Source: Eutreptiella sp. 'Long Island Sound 2002'
Lineage: Eukaryota; Euglenozoa; Euglenophyceae; Eutreptiales; Eutreptiaceae
Assembly (NCBI GenBank): GCA_964036045.1
Contig: OZ038383.1
Span: 113,123,241-113,187,240 of the forward strand
DNA length: 64,000 nucleotides
Direction: 5' to 3'
Made by a program: the position numbers and the translations under genes. The notes below the pieces were generated by a model. It ran no database searches, had not been told where the DNA came from, and saw nothing but the letters and a program-made list of their open reading frames with translations. This document shows, one piece after another, positions 10,101 through 20,000 of the stretch (the stretch's first letter is position 1; every line of letters begins with the position of its first letter).

Positions 10101-10828
10101 AGGGGTCCAAGAAGGCTCTGGTCTGGACAGCTGAGTCCGACCGTGCCTTTGAGGGGATGAAGCAGGCGCTGCTATCCGCAGTGGGTCTGCACCTCGTGGA
10201 TCCCGACCGAGGGTTCGTCCTGCGCACCGACGCTTCCGACTACGCCATTGGCGCTGTGTTGGAGCAAGTGCTTGACGACGGGAGGCACGTGCCCGTGGCC
10301 TTCTGGAGCCGAGTCCTGGCGGAAGGCCAGAGACGGACGTGGACGCCCCGTGAAAAGGAGGCGTATGCCATCGTCATGGCTCTCAGGAAATGGGCTGGGT
10401 ACATAGCCCTCCATCCCGTCACCGTCTGCACCGACCATCAGAGTCTGCAGTCCTGGCACAAGGAGCACGTGGACACCCCCTCAGGTCCCGCCTCCTGACG
10501 GGCAAGATGGCATGAGACCTTGGCCAAGTTCGACCTTACGGTTGTTCATATTCCTGGAAAGGATAACACCGTGGCGGACTGTCTCAGTAGGTGGGCCTAT
10601 CCCGCCAGCAAGGGCATGCAGGATATCTCTGCCCATGGCGATGAGGCTGAGACCGCTGAAGCCAAGAGGATCATCGAAATGGAGCGCCTGATGGAGGAGG
10701 AGGGTGCCAAATGCTTCGTCGTCATTGCCGCGGATGCCCCCCTCGCAACGAGGGTGAGCAGAGCGGTCAGAGTACTCGCCCCTGAGGGAGCCGAGTCCGA
10801 CAAGCACCTCTTCCCGAAGTCTTGCCTC
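10100..10828 (+). pseudogene. pol: Pol: RNase H, broken by an in-frame TGA
   Basis: The RNase H fold begins at about 10140. TDASDYAIGAVL near 10225 holds the first catalytic Asp, EKEAYAIV near 10358 the Glu, and CTDHQSL near 10431 the next Asp. A TGA at 10496-10498 interrupts the domain, and the same frame continues directly with the expected tail, HIPGKDN and ADCLSR (about 10545-10590), which normally ends RNase H in Ty3/gypsy Pol. The linker to integrase then meets a TAG at 10829-10831, again with the frame continuing. A protein stopping at 10496 would lack the last catalytic Asp and the entire integrase. Confidence 0.85.
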
Positions 10829-10831
10829 TAG

Positions 10832-12346
10832 GACGACTGGACCGACGATTACGCCAAGTCTGAGGCCTTTGCGGCCGAGTATAGGGCTGTGACCGACCCT
10901 GACGACGGGCAGAAGTGGCCAAAGGGGCTGACTGAGGAAGATGGCAAGCTCTACCGGAATGGTAAGCTGCTAGTACCAGAGTCCCGGGTGCTCGAGCTGT
11001 GTGAAGCTTGGCACCACCACATGCTGCACCCAGGGGTCAAGAAGCAAGCTCTTGACATGCAGCGTCGGTTCGAGATCGACCATATCGCTCTCTACACTGC
11101 CATCAAGAAGGTCAGGAAGGGTTGCTCGGTCTGTCAGGTCTGCAATCCCGACAACCGGAACGTCAAGGGGGAACCCCAATGGACCCCGGTTCCTGACCAG
11201 CCCATGGAGAGCGTGGCCATGGACGTCTTCCCCATGCCCCAAGTGCACATTGGCAAGGAGACCTTTGACTGTGTGGTTCTCTGTGTGGACCGCCACAGCG
11301 GCTACGTTGTGGCCGTTCCGGCACGCAAAAAGGGGTTGCTTGCCAGAGAAGTGGCAGTCATGATGATTCGTCATTGGCTGACCGTCTTTGACATCCCCCG
11401 CACCATTTGCAGTGACCGAGGGCCCCAGTTTACTGGTGGCTGGTTCAAGGCTATGTGTTCCCTCATGGGAATACGTCATGCCAAGAGCGTTGCCTATCTC
11501 AGCCGGTCTAACGGCCGTGCTGAAGTGGCTGGACGGCAGCTGTTCGAGAAGCTGCGCAAGATCCACATCACCAATCCACGTCAGAACTGGTTTGAGGAGA
11601 TGTGGCCTGCTCTGAAGGCCCATCATGACACCCCCACGCCGGGCGGTTTGTCCCCTCACCAGATTCTGTTTGGCAGGGACCCCCTGGGTCGGGGACTTCC
11701 CTTCTCTGGTGATGGCATGGCCATGGATGCCAAGGAGTTCTTCGCGCGGCAAGAGCAAACGGCGCGGGACATCCGCCAGCAGCTGGAGAAGGAGCATGCT
11801 GAGCGTCAGAAGTCCGCCCCGAGCTCGACAGCGCAGAAGTTCAGGGTGGGAGACCCGGTGTGGGTGATCAGACCCCGCCCCATGGGCACCCACCGCACCA
11901 AGACCTGGTTCACACCCGGCGAGGTGGCCCGCAGGATTGGTGAGGACACCTACCGCATCAAGGTGGGTCACGGATCTTTCCGGGAGCGCCACGAGAGTCA
12001 AATCCGTGTGCGGGAACCCGACCTCCGTGGCCAACATGTGTCCCTGAGCTATGCCGCACATGAGGCTGATTCGGATGATGACTATGCTGAGCAGGACGAC
12101 TATACTGTCGAGAAGATCCTGGCTCGGCGTCCGAAAGCCTCGGCACCCGGGGGTCTGGAGTTCAAGGTTCGTTGGCGAGGCTATGGTCCGTCCCACGACA
12201 CCTGGGAACCCGTCTCCTCGTTCGTGCCGCGGGTCAATACTCCCTTCATGGAGTACATCCGCAAGCACAAGACCAAGATCCATGTTTCGGACTTGGCAGC
12301 ACTCACCCGGGCGATTGGAGCCAGGGGTGCCCGATCAACGCCCTGA
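10832..12346 (+). CDS. pol: Pol: integrase with C-terminal chromodomain
   Basis: The zinc-binding domain shows the His cluster at 11012-11030 and Cys pairs at 11123-11145 (HHCC type). The catalytic core has Asp at 11222-11224, Asp at 11414-11416 (SDRGPQF) and Glu at 11522-11524, with exactly 35 residues between the last two, the DDX35E arrangement of retroviral integrases. A GPY/F-like basic domain follows (about 11850-12010; DPVWVIRP, GSFRERHESQ). The C-terminal chromodomain occupies about 12101-12290. The piece is open from 10832 to the final stop at 12346 but has no good ATG start of its own; the first start-like codon is a GTG at 10889. Confidence 0.93.
   Translation, partial: DDWTDDYAKSEAFAAEYRAVTDPDDGQKWPKGLTEEDGKLYRNGKLLVPESRVLELCEAWHHHMLHPGVKKQALDMQRRFEIDHIALYTAIKKVRKGCSVCQVCNPDNRNVKGEPQWTPVPDQPMESVAMDVFPMPQVHIGKETFDCVVLCVDRHSGYVVAVPARKKGLLAREVAVMMIRHWLTVFDIPRTICSDRGPQFTGGWFKAMCSLMGIRHAKSVAYLSRSNGRAEVAGRQLFEKLRKIHITNPRQNWFEEMWPALKAHHDTPTPGGLSPHQILFGRDPLGRGLPFSGDGMAMDAKEFFARQEQTARDIRQQLEKEHAERQKSAPSSTAQKFRVGDPVWVIRPRPMGTHRTKTWFTPGEVARRIGEDTYRIKVGHGSFRERHESQIRVREPDLRGQHVSLSYAAHEADSDDDYAEQDDYTVEKILARRPKASAPGGLEFKVRWRGYGPSHDTWEPVSSFVPRVNTPFMEYIRKHKTKIHVSDLAALTRAIGARGARSTP
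12101..12290 (+). CDS. Chromodomain at integrase C-terminus
   Basis: The motif order YTVEKIL, EFKVRWRGYG and DTWEPVSSF is a canonical chromodomain, including the three aromatic positions (Tyr, Trp, Trp) that form the methyl-lysine cage. In chromoviruses this domain steers integration towards heterochromatin marked by histone methylation. That would fit the surroundings of this element, which are satellite DNA and other transposons, though it proves nothing about this insertion. Confidence 0.9.
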
Positions 12347-13825
12347 GCTCTCCCCTGATGCTTTTTGAGCGCTTGTGAGGCCGACGGCTCGTCCCTTACT
12401 TGCTTGCTCTCTTCCATCTTTCGGTGACAGAGTGGCCATATACCCCCCCCCTGCTGAATCCAGAGGAGGATGGCCCCTCTCTTTCAATTCTATTCGTCAC
12501 TCCCCACCCTGCTGAATCCTTGTGAAACCAGGTAGGGCGACTGACCTTCATATTTTCGAGCTCTTGGGGCCTTGAAGCCCGTACGACGTTGCGCAACGGA
12601 TGCCGCTGTCATCGGCATTGCGAATTTTTGGTGTGTGGTCTGGTTCCATGGCACTTGCGTAATCCAGACCAGTCGACGTGTGTCAGCTGACTATATATGG
12701 CCTGAACTCAGGCGTTTTCCCGTCCACCCTCCTGCATTGCCTTATCCTGACCGTGGCATGGTTTGGCGCTCTGTCCAGAGCGTGTTTACACGCCTACTTA
12801 CCCAGATTGTTGCTTGTTTTTCTGCCCTCCAGGATATGTGCATCTGTATGTTAAGTGTCATCAGCCCATCGCTGAGGGATGGACTGTTTTTCACCACGAA
12901 TCGGGATACAGAGGCGCCTTGAGTCGCCGTGTACATATTCTTACAGCCTGGTCCAGCCTGGACCAGTACTTGATTACAGATTCTACTGTTTGGGTGCTCG
13001 TGATACCGTGTTGCCCTATTCGCTGTGATGTGTGGAGATCCTGATGGCGCCAGGCGGGAAGCCCAGTTGCCTGACTACACTCCCAGCGGTCCGCCACTGT
13101 CAGTCCCAGTGTGAGCCTACCGATTCGCAGACGCACTTGCATTCAGATGGCGGCCTCCGGTGCTCCTGACCTCGGTCAGTCTGCCTGGGAAACTGGTGGT
13201 TTGAGGAGTCGACGCCTCCGCCCACACTGCATGAGGACTCCCTCATGTATGGCCTTCGTGGCAGTAGGGCGAGGGAAAAGACGGCCTTGATGCCCGATCC
13301 CTTCAGGAGGAGTTCCCTTAAGATCTGGGGTTCTTAAGGAGTTCGACTATGGCACTCTGGACTCGCGTCGTATGGATATGGACATGGTGCGCCCGAGGAA
13401 GGACCTGTGGGGACTCTCCCCAGTCGGCGGGCCTTGGGAAGCTTGTGGTAGCCTGATGGATCTTTGTGGTCGCTCTCGACCTGTGGGACCACCTCGGTCG
13501 TCGTGTGTCGCCTATGTTGGCCGTGTATGCCACTGCCACTGTGGTGGTGACCGTAGCAGCCGGCACCCGGTGCGCCTGGTATGGGTTAACGGGTCCTTTG
13601 GATGCCGAACAATCGCCGCCAGGACTCGGGACTTGATACTTGATATTATACATGTGCTACGAGCTTATACAGCATCATACCTCTCTTACTGTGCAGTTTG
13701 GAGCCTAACCTGCGAATCAACCTGAAGTGAGGATGTGAAACCCCCCCTTCAGGATATGGTCCTGGGTACCCGCTGCCATGCTTGGGTGTTATCGAGCCCC
13801 CCCAGGGTTTGCTCTAAGGAGGGGG
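12347..13825 (+). other. 3' untranslated region of the retroelement
   Basis: About 1.5 kb separates the end of Pol from the proposed 3' LTR. Open frames here are short, overlap on both strands, and show no domain I know, so I see no envelope-like gene. Runs of C occur at 12446, 13740 and 13798. Confidence 0.5.
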
Positions 13826-13826
13826 G
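13814..13826 (+). promoter_or_regulatory. Candidate polypurine tract
   Basis: AAGGAGGGGGG directly before TGAAG is the only strong purine run between Pol and the LTR match. It would prime plus-strand DNA synthesis and set the 3' LTR start at the TG at about 13826, giving an LTR that opens with TG and closes with CA at 16766. The left LTR start is outside the window, so this boundary cannot be confirmed here. Confidence 0.5.
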
Positions 13827-16766
13827 TGAAGCGGTACCCAGAACCCCATGGCTAGGTTACGGCATACAACCGGTCTCCGGTCCACTAACCCCATGTACGG
13901 AAGGGAAGACGCCCGTTGACGCTCCGTCCCGTGCCGTAAAGCCCCGCATCGGCAACTGATGCACCGCCAGCGGAGATTTGCATATCAGAATATCAGGAAT
14001 CAACAGGGTTTTATTTTCATATTGTTTCTGTCAAGTTTTACGCTTCCGTTCTGATATTCACTATTTTGACTGCTGGCGGTTGGATCGCGACTTTACCGTA
14101 ACCGCCAGTTTAACTGTTTATAATGGAAATCCGTCACGGAGGCTCCAAAGCCTTCAGGAACTGCATGGACACTTCCGCAATTTTCACATCTTTCACTCGC
14201 AACCTTAATCCGAATTTTTCAGGATGTCGAAATCGGATTTTCGATCTCGACATCCCCGCACTTGATTTGACCTCTTTCGAGTGGACCTACGTGCTTCCCT
14301 ATGCACGAATCAACTTTCCTTTTATCTTGCCCTCCATTTGACTCAGAGATATGGGCAAAACAAAGTTGATTCGTGAGGCCACTTGTAAGGGTCATATCTC
14401 GTGCCGCTTGCGAGGAATGACAATAAGAAAACGTGGGATGTATTCACAATACTCCCGACGTAATTTAGGAAGCTTTATATGCCTTGCGTTTCCACATGTG
14501 CGCGCTAGTGTAATGGATCATGGCCAAGAGGGTAGAGTTTGCGTTATAACTCTTTGGCCATGATATTGCGTGCGTTAAGATAACTTTCGAGTGTAGCGCG
14601 CAAGTGTTGGTGTTGCATAGGAACTCTCCTTGAGTTCCTATGAGCGATTGACACAAAGTTATGCCCTTGGAGGGGCATGACATATCGTGGTAGCTACCTT
14701 TTTGGGCAATATGGAGTATGTGCCTTGTGTTGTGTTGCGTGCCCATTTGGCGGGTCTATCGCGCCAAGCCAAACCCGCCAATGGACCTCATATTGTGCAA
14801 GCCCCTTCTCCATACTCTCTACGGTCAATTGCAAGCCTAACCTTCGTGAAGGGAAGCTTGTGTGGTGATCCCGAAGCGATGCGTTGGGAGCAAGGTGTGT
14901 ATTTTGCAATTTCCCATATTTTCATGTGCCCACTTGGGAAGTAGCGCTCGTAACCTTTCAAGGCGCCCCAAGTGGAGCACATATGTGGGATCGGAGGTCA
15001 TTGGTGTCAAGTCATTGTGTTTAGAAGGATTAGTTGATTGTACGATCCAAGCCAAAGATATTATAATATAATTGTGCACCTTTCAATGCACTTTTGTGTG
15101 TCTTTGTGCCAATTTCGCCGTTTTTGGCTCGTCATGATGTCAAGTGGCGACCGTATATCTCAACGTTGCGCTCAATTGACATCATGACTCAAGTATGTTA
15201 TGAGGGTACATACTTCGGTCCCCAACATATCTTGGACCCGGCGAATAACTCCTCTTGAGATTGGCATACCGTGGGCGCCATGTTGGCGATTTGGGACTAT
15301 CCCAAATCATGGGCTCACTTGGCGACCCTGCCATTCCAAATACCGGAGGAATTGGGCGACGCCCAAAAGATATGTTGGACATATATGACTTGATACCCAT
15401 CCTAAGGCACACTCCCGTCCAAGTCGGGCATGTGCCTCATTTGCCCCAACCATGAGTGTGCGCATTTTAGGCCATTTTGAGCAATTTTCCACTTTTGCTG
15501 CCCGCCGTGCACTATGTTCTAACCCTCGTGCACGCCGGACGCATGGACCAATGGACCATATATGACATGGGTGTTATGGGTAATGGTCCCCATGGTCCAC
15601 ACACCACGTGGGCGAAGCGGAGCCACCTTCGTTAAGGCGCTAGCCCAAAGTCGGTGTGGGCAATTTTGCCATTTTGGCATTTGTGGACCCAATTGGGATC
15701 GTCACCACGCCGAGTAGCATGGAGATCTTTGAGCGCCAAGGGCATGGGAGTCTCTGTTCGACTCCTGGTGGATGGCGTATGGAATGGCAGATCCGATCTC
15801 CAAGCCGGCGTGGAAATATACTATTGGGAGCACACCAAGTTTTGGCTCATTTCAAGCAGCCAAAATGACCCAATTTTGGGACCCCAATTTCCCCCTTCCG
15901 TGTGGTCAATTGGCGGCCCCATTCCTCTAAGCCCATAGGGAGCCTGGACCCAAATCCAAGTTGTACACTCAGATAAAAGTCCTAGGTCCTGCCTCCTACC
16001 CTGTGAGCCATTGGCCTTACCTTGGCCGGGCGAGCCACGCGTGGAAATGACGCCGATTTTGGTGATTTGGGCATCATGACCCCACTTGACTCATCCGTGT
16101 TGCCCTGATGCCGGGACCTCAGAGGGAATCAGGTTGGGTGAGGACTCCAGGAAGTTCGTACTCGAAGAACATAGGGTCAGTTGCCTCGTCCCCACCTCTG
16201 GCAGGTCCGGACGAGGGGTCAATTTTGGAGTTTTTCAAGCTAATTTCAGTTTGGGCTGAAACAGCCCATTTTCAGCTACCAACTCCTGAGGGATAATGGC
16301 GGGGCCATATCGCTGGCTCAGAGTGGAGTTGGGACCTGCTGTTAAGGGAGCATAGGTAGCCATCGTCGGTTGGCCTTGGAGCCCCTTGGTTCCCAGGAAC
16401 TCGCCTGTGGCTGGGCGGAACACCTTCCTTATGGGCAGGGTTTCAGGGTCCGGACTGAGCAGGGCATGGGTTGTGTTTGAGCCCCCGCCCCCACCAGCCA
16501 CTGAGAGGGTCGGACCTGGGATTGGGATACGAGTTGGGACTGTGTGTCTATGGTCCTGTGATGCATTTACCCCAGTCCAGTCTTAACCCCATGTGTGCAT
16601 ATCCCGATGTGTTGTTGTACATACTTTTGTTCCCTCTTTGCAGAGTGGCAAGGATTCTGAAACGCTTTGTCACATGACATGAGCGCATTGATGCCCCTGT
16701 GAGCGTAGTGCTTTGCCTGCCTGCTCACTTGCGCGTGTCCCGCAGCGTCCCGTGGCCGGCCCCCCA
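13826..16766 (+). repeat. 3' LTR
   Basis: From 14213 on this is a close copy of 1-2557. The first 387 bases have no partner in the window and are assigned to the LTR only because of the purine tract before them. The right end is set by loss of similarity after the C run ending at 16766. Hairpins at 14517-14564 and 14617-14641 match those in the left copy. The full LTR would be about 2.9 kb, long for Ty3/gypsy. Confidence 0.8.
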
Positions 16767-17109
16767 CGTGGAAGGGAGCTAAAGGGAGCTAAAGGGAGCT
16801 GAAGGGAGCTGAACACATAGCATCTTATGAGGTACCGGAATCCCGTAACTGAACCGTCCAAAAACTGCCGCGATCGCGATTTACGGCCCGCCGCATCCCA
16901 ATTTTGCCGAGGTTTTGGTGATTTGTGCAAAATCTGTGCGCATCTGCCCCGATTTAGATAGCGCAATCGCTAAAATACGATGTTATCTAGTTGCTGTATT
17001 GAAATCACGTCGATTGCATTACCGGATGTCCAGATAAACAAGAATTACGACCATTTTTGCCATTTTTTGCCACTTTTGGGCCTTAAAAGGTCATTTCGAT
17101 GATGTCCTT
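16767..17109. repeat. Right flank of retroelement with 10-bp tandem repeat
   Basis: Immediately after the LTR, four copies of a 10-base unit AAGGGAGCT(A/G) run from 16771 to about 16811. The rest, to about 17109, is AT-rich single-copy-looking sequence with no coding frame I can support. Confidence 0.6.
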
Positions 17110-18350
17110 GTGGTGTCACGAGATTTCAAATTGATCAAGTTTGTCCCTAGTGCCCTGCGAGGCTAGGCAAGCAATGATTCGTGCCCGTGCCTGCCCTTTA
17201 CCCAAGATAATAATCCGGAGGGTGCCAAAAAACGCCCAAAACAGCTATATTTGCACTTTTGAACACATAAATGTTGATTAAAGTGATACGGCCGTGCTAT
17301 CATGTGATTTCAAATTGATCACATTTGTCGGCTGTGCTACGTGAGCAACAGTTTGTGACCGTGCATGCCCCTTACTCAGGGTTATGGCCCGGAGGGTGCC
17401 AGAAAAGGCCCCAAACAGCTATATTTGCACTTTTGAACACAATAATGTTGATTAAAGTGATACGGTCGCGCTTTCGTGTGATTTCAAATTGATGAAATGT
17501 GTCCCTAGTGCTAGGTGAGGCTTGGCGAGCAATGTTTTGTGCCCGTGCATGCCCTTTACCCAAGATAATAATCCGGAGGGTGCCAAAAAACGCCCAAAAC
17601 AGCTATATTTGCACTTTTGAACACATAAATGTTGATTAAAGTGATACGGTCGTGCTTTCGTGTGATTTCAAATTCATCACGTTTGTCCCCTGTCCTACGT
17701 GAGGCTTGACAAGCAACAATTAGTGACCGTGCATGCCCTTTACTCAGGGTTATGGCCCGGAGGGTGCCAAAAAAGGCCCGGAACAGCTATATTTGCACTT
17801 TTGAACACAATAATGTTGATTAGAGTGATACGGTCGCGCTTTCGTGTGATTTTAAATTGATGAAATGTGTCCCTAGTGCTAGGTGAGGCTTGGCAAGCAA
17901 TGATTTGTGCCCGTGCATGCCCTTTACTCAGGGTTGCGGTCCGGATGGTGCAAAAGAAGGCCCAAAACAGATATATTTGCACTTTTTAACACAATAATGT
18001 TGATTAAAGTGATACGGTCGCGCTTTTGTGTGATTTCAAGTTGATGAAATGTGTCCCGAGTGCTAGGTGAGGCTTGGCAAGCAACAAGTTGGGACCCTGC
18101 ATGCTCTCTACTCAAGTTTAGGGCCCGGAGGGTGCCAAAAAAGGCCCAAAACAGCTACATTTACACTTTTGAACACATAAATGTTGATTAAAGTGCCATC
18201 GCTGCCCGTGTGTGTGATTTCAAGTTGTTCAAGTTGGTCACTAGTGCAAGGTGAGGCTAGACAATGAACAATTTGTGCCGTGCATGCTCTTTACTCAAGA
18301 ATATGAACCGGAGGGTGCAAAGAAAGGCTCAAAACAACTGTATTTGCACA
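17110..18350. repeat. 184-bp tandem repeat array (about 6.7 units)
   Basis: The landmark GGTGCC/GGTGCA recurs at 17221, 17395, 17579, 17763, 17947, 18131 and 18313, i.e. every 184 bases except the first interval of 174 and the last of 182. Each unit carries a near-identical GCTATATTTGCACTTTTGAA block followed by GTTGATTAAAGTGATACG. Units 1 and 3 share one version of the segment before GGTGCC (CCCAAGATAATAATCCGG); units 2 and 4 share another (CTCAGGGTTATGGCCCGG). This suggests a two-unit higher-order repeat of about 368 bases. Minus-strand frames of about 60-80 codons recur once per unit and are shadows of the repeat. Confidence 0.9.
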
Positions 18351-18384
18351 CACGCCATCATTAGATTTGCAAATGCTGTAATGA

Positions 18385-18909
18385 TCAGAGCCACACTCCC
18401 TTGGCACTGCCTGTCAGAAAAAACAAAAAGGAATCCCCCTTGTACGTGAGCGCATACAAGCTGCGTTTGTATGGGTTGTAAGGTGTGTCCTTCTCCCTTA
18501 AATGACCCACCATGGGGTAACAAAACGCCCCAATAGTAACAAGTTGCTGGGCCGCTGTGTGTTTCGGGTCCACATGATCCACGACGTCACTGAGTGTGTA
18601 TTTCTGACACTGTGCTGCCTCTGATAGGAAGTACGCGTCTGCAATAGGCGTGATGGTATTATCTTCACTACGAAGACATGCCGTCGGTATGCAAAGGAAC
18701 CACTGAAAATTGTTACCCTTCCCATGCATTGACACACTGCACCGAACAGAAGCAAGCCACAAATGAGTTCTGAGTTCTGCAATAGGCATGATTGTATTAT
18801 CTTCACTAAGGAGACATGCCGTCGGCGTGCAAAGGAACCACTGAAAATTGTTACCCCTCCCATGCATTGACACACTGCACCAAACAGAAGCAAGCACAAA
18901 TGAGTTCAA
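18385..18909 (-). pseudogene. Unrecognised coding-like remnant with an internal 138-bp tandem duplication
   Basis: The minus strand is open for 174 codons. Its first two thirds are two copies of a 46-codon unit (DNA copies from 18639 and 18777, period 138), and the duplication is in frame. The rest, with residues such as YTLSDVVDHVDPKH and TIGAFCYPMVGHL, has normal protein-like composition. I do not recognise the family. The first codon is a TTG, so there is no clear start; the piece may be an exon, and the duplicated unit contains possible splice acceptors (TTTTCAG, TATTGCAG). It may be a gene fragment carried or broken by neighbouring repeats. Confidence 0.35.
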
Positions 18910-19254
18910 AGATCAAGATATTGTGGCATGTGCATACGTACCTAGGTAGAGTTATTATCTTTCTGCCCGGGTTGCAGTTCATGGGCACCAACCGTGCCTC
19001 CGCCCAAAATGCTAGCTTCAAGGCTTAAACCTCGAGAAGCACTTGCAATGCGATAGGACATTTCCAACGGGGTTTACTCCGCCGCATGCTAACCACGCCC
19101 TTGACGTCCTGGTGAGTGTGTTCACCACCTTCGCTTGACAGCACCTAGGGAGCGTAGAGAAGGTATAAGAGGTATAACGTATAATAGGTTGCGTATTGCC
19201 GCAACGGGAGGACGGGGTCTACAATTATGCTAACAACCTGTAGATTGCCGTGCT
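18910..19254. other. No feature recognised
   Basis: Between the two minus-strand coding-like segments I see no repeat, RNA gene or supported open frame. It could be intron or spacer. Confidence 0.4.
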
Positions 19255-20000
19255 TCAACAAGCGTGCTTGATAATGAGCCAAGAAATAATGGATTGCACC
19301 GTCAACTGCTCTTCCGGAAGATCCAATACCGGGAGTATCTCGTCCAATCGCCGGTAATCACAGTCTCGTGCCTTGACACGTTTTGGTGCCGTGGCCATTA
19401 ACTGTAGGGCAAGTCTCTTCAGTTCACGTAGGTAGAACTGTAGTGGCTCCTGCTGAACGGACCTACGATGCGGAGTGACGGAGGTAACCTCTAGCCCATC
19501 AGCCTGTTTTGCCAGTAGTTCATAGACCTCTTGCCAAAACACGGGGTTTCTCAACAAATCCCGAATGACAAAACATCGCGGCTTCCATCGATTTGGATGG
19601 CTGCCCGGCCCACGCTCTAGTGGTGGCACATACGGCGACTCTTTGGTGTGTCTCTTGCATATCGCTCTGAATTCTTGTATCATTCCCGCTGGCACTAGCC
19701 CGGGTGCTTGGCATGTTGGTCTTGTAACCAAAGATCTATGCCATGTAAGCCCATATTGACCACAACCGGTTGCTCCAATGTACGTAGCTCTCCCAAACAA
19801 CCCCTTTTCGTGTGCTTGCGTGCCCGTGACCAATCGGGGTAATGTACAATGCGGTAACGATGTCCATCCAGCTCGCCATCCCTTGCTGCCTTTAAGACTT
19901 CTACGAGTCCCAACGGTCTATGTGTAGGTGCAACTGATTGGGATTCTCCTTCCCAATGTACTGCCCAACCCGCAGTATCGAATCCAAGCGATGGGGCTGG
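19255..20000 (-). pseudogene. Unrecognised minus-strand gene fragment running into the satellite
   Basis: Two minus-strand frames show protein-like sequence of ordinary composition. The upstream one, from the satellite edge at 20000 to 19695, reads through GFDTAGWAVHWEGE and HRYRIVHYPDWSRARKH. The downstream one, ending at 19255, includes FRAICKRHTKESPY, FVIRDLLRNPVFWQEVYELL and LQFYLRELKRLALQLM. They overlap between 19833 and 19695, so a frameshift or a small intron is needed to join them. The upstream end runs without a stop into the satellite, whose monomer is open in this frame, so the real 5' end is lost or lies elsewhere. I do not recognise the family. Confidence 0.45.

Larger units (their letters stand above)
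1..16766 (+). mobile_element. Ty3/gypsy LTR retrotransposon with chromodomain, 5' end cut by window edge
   Basis: Two directly repeated LTRs flank a single coding block in the order Gag, protease, reverse transcriptase, RNase H, integrase, chromodomain, which is the Ty3/gypsy (Metaviridae) order and the chromovirus branch. The left LTR starts outside the window. The LTR pair is offset by 14,212 bases up to about position 480 and by 14,209 afterwards because of a 3-base deletion in the right copy. By eye the LTRs differ at roughly 2-3 % of sites, so the insertion is not recent. Target-site duplication cannot be tested because the left flank is missing. Two frame changes upstream of Gag and four in-frame stops in Gag-Pol suggest an inactive copy. 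Confidence 0.95.

Noticed and set aside
10970-12283. Minus-strand open frame of 437 codons opposite integrase
   Set aside because: Antisense to a clear integrase and chromodomain; no domain is visible.
12347-13825. An envelope-like third ORF after Pol
   Set aside because: The longest open frames are about 117 codons, overlapping on both strands, without signal peptide, membrane segment or other support.
17372-18115. Repeated minus-strand ORFs of 60-80 codons
   Set aside because: They recur once per 184-bp unit and reflect the tandem repeat, not genes.
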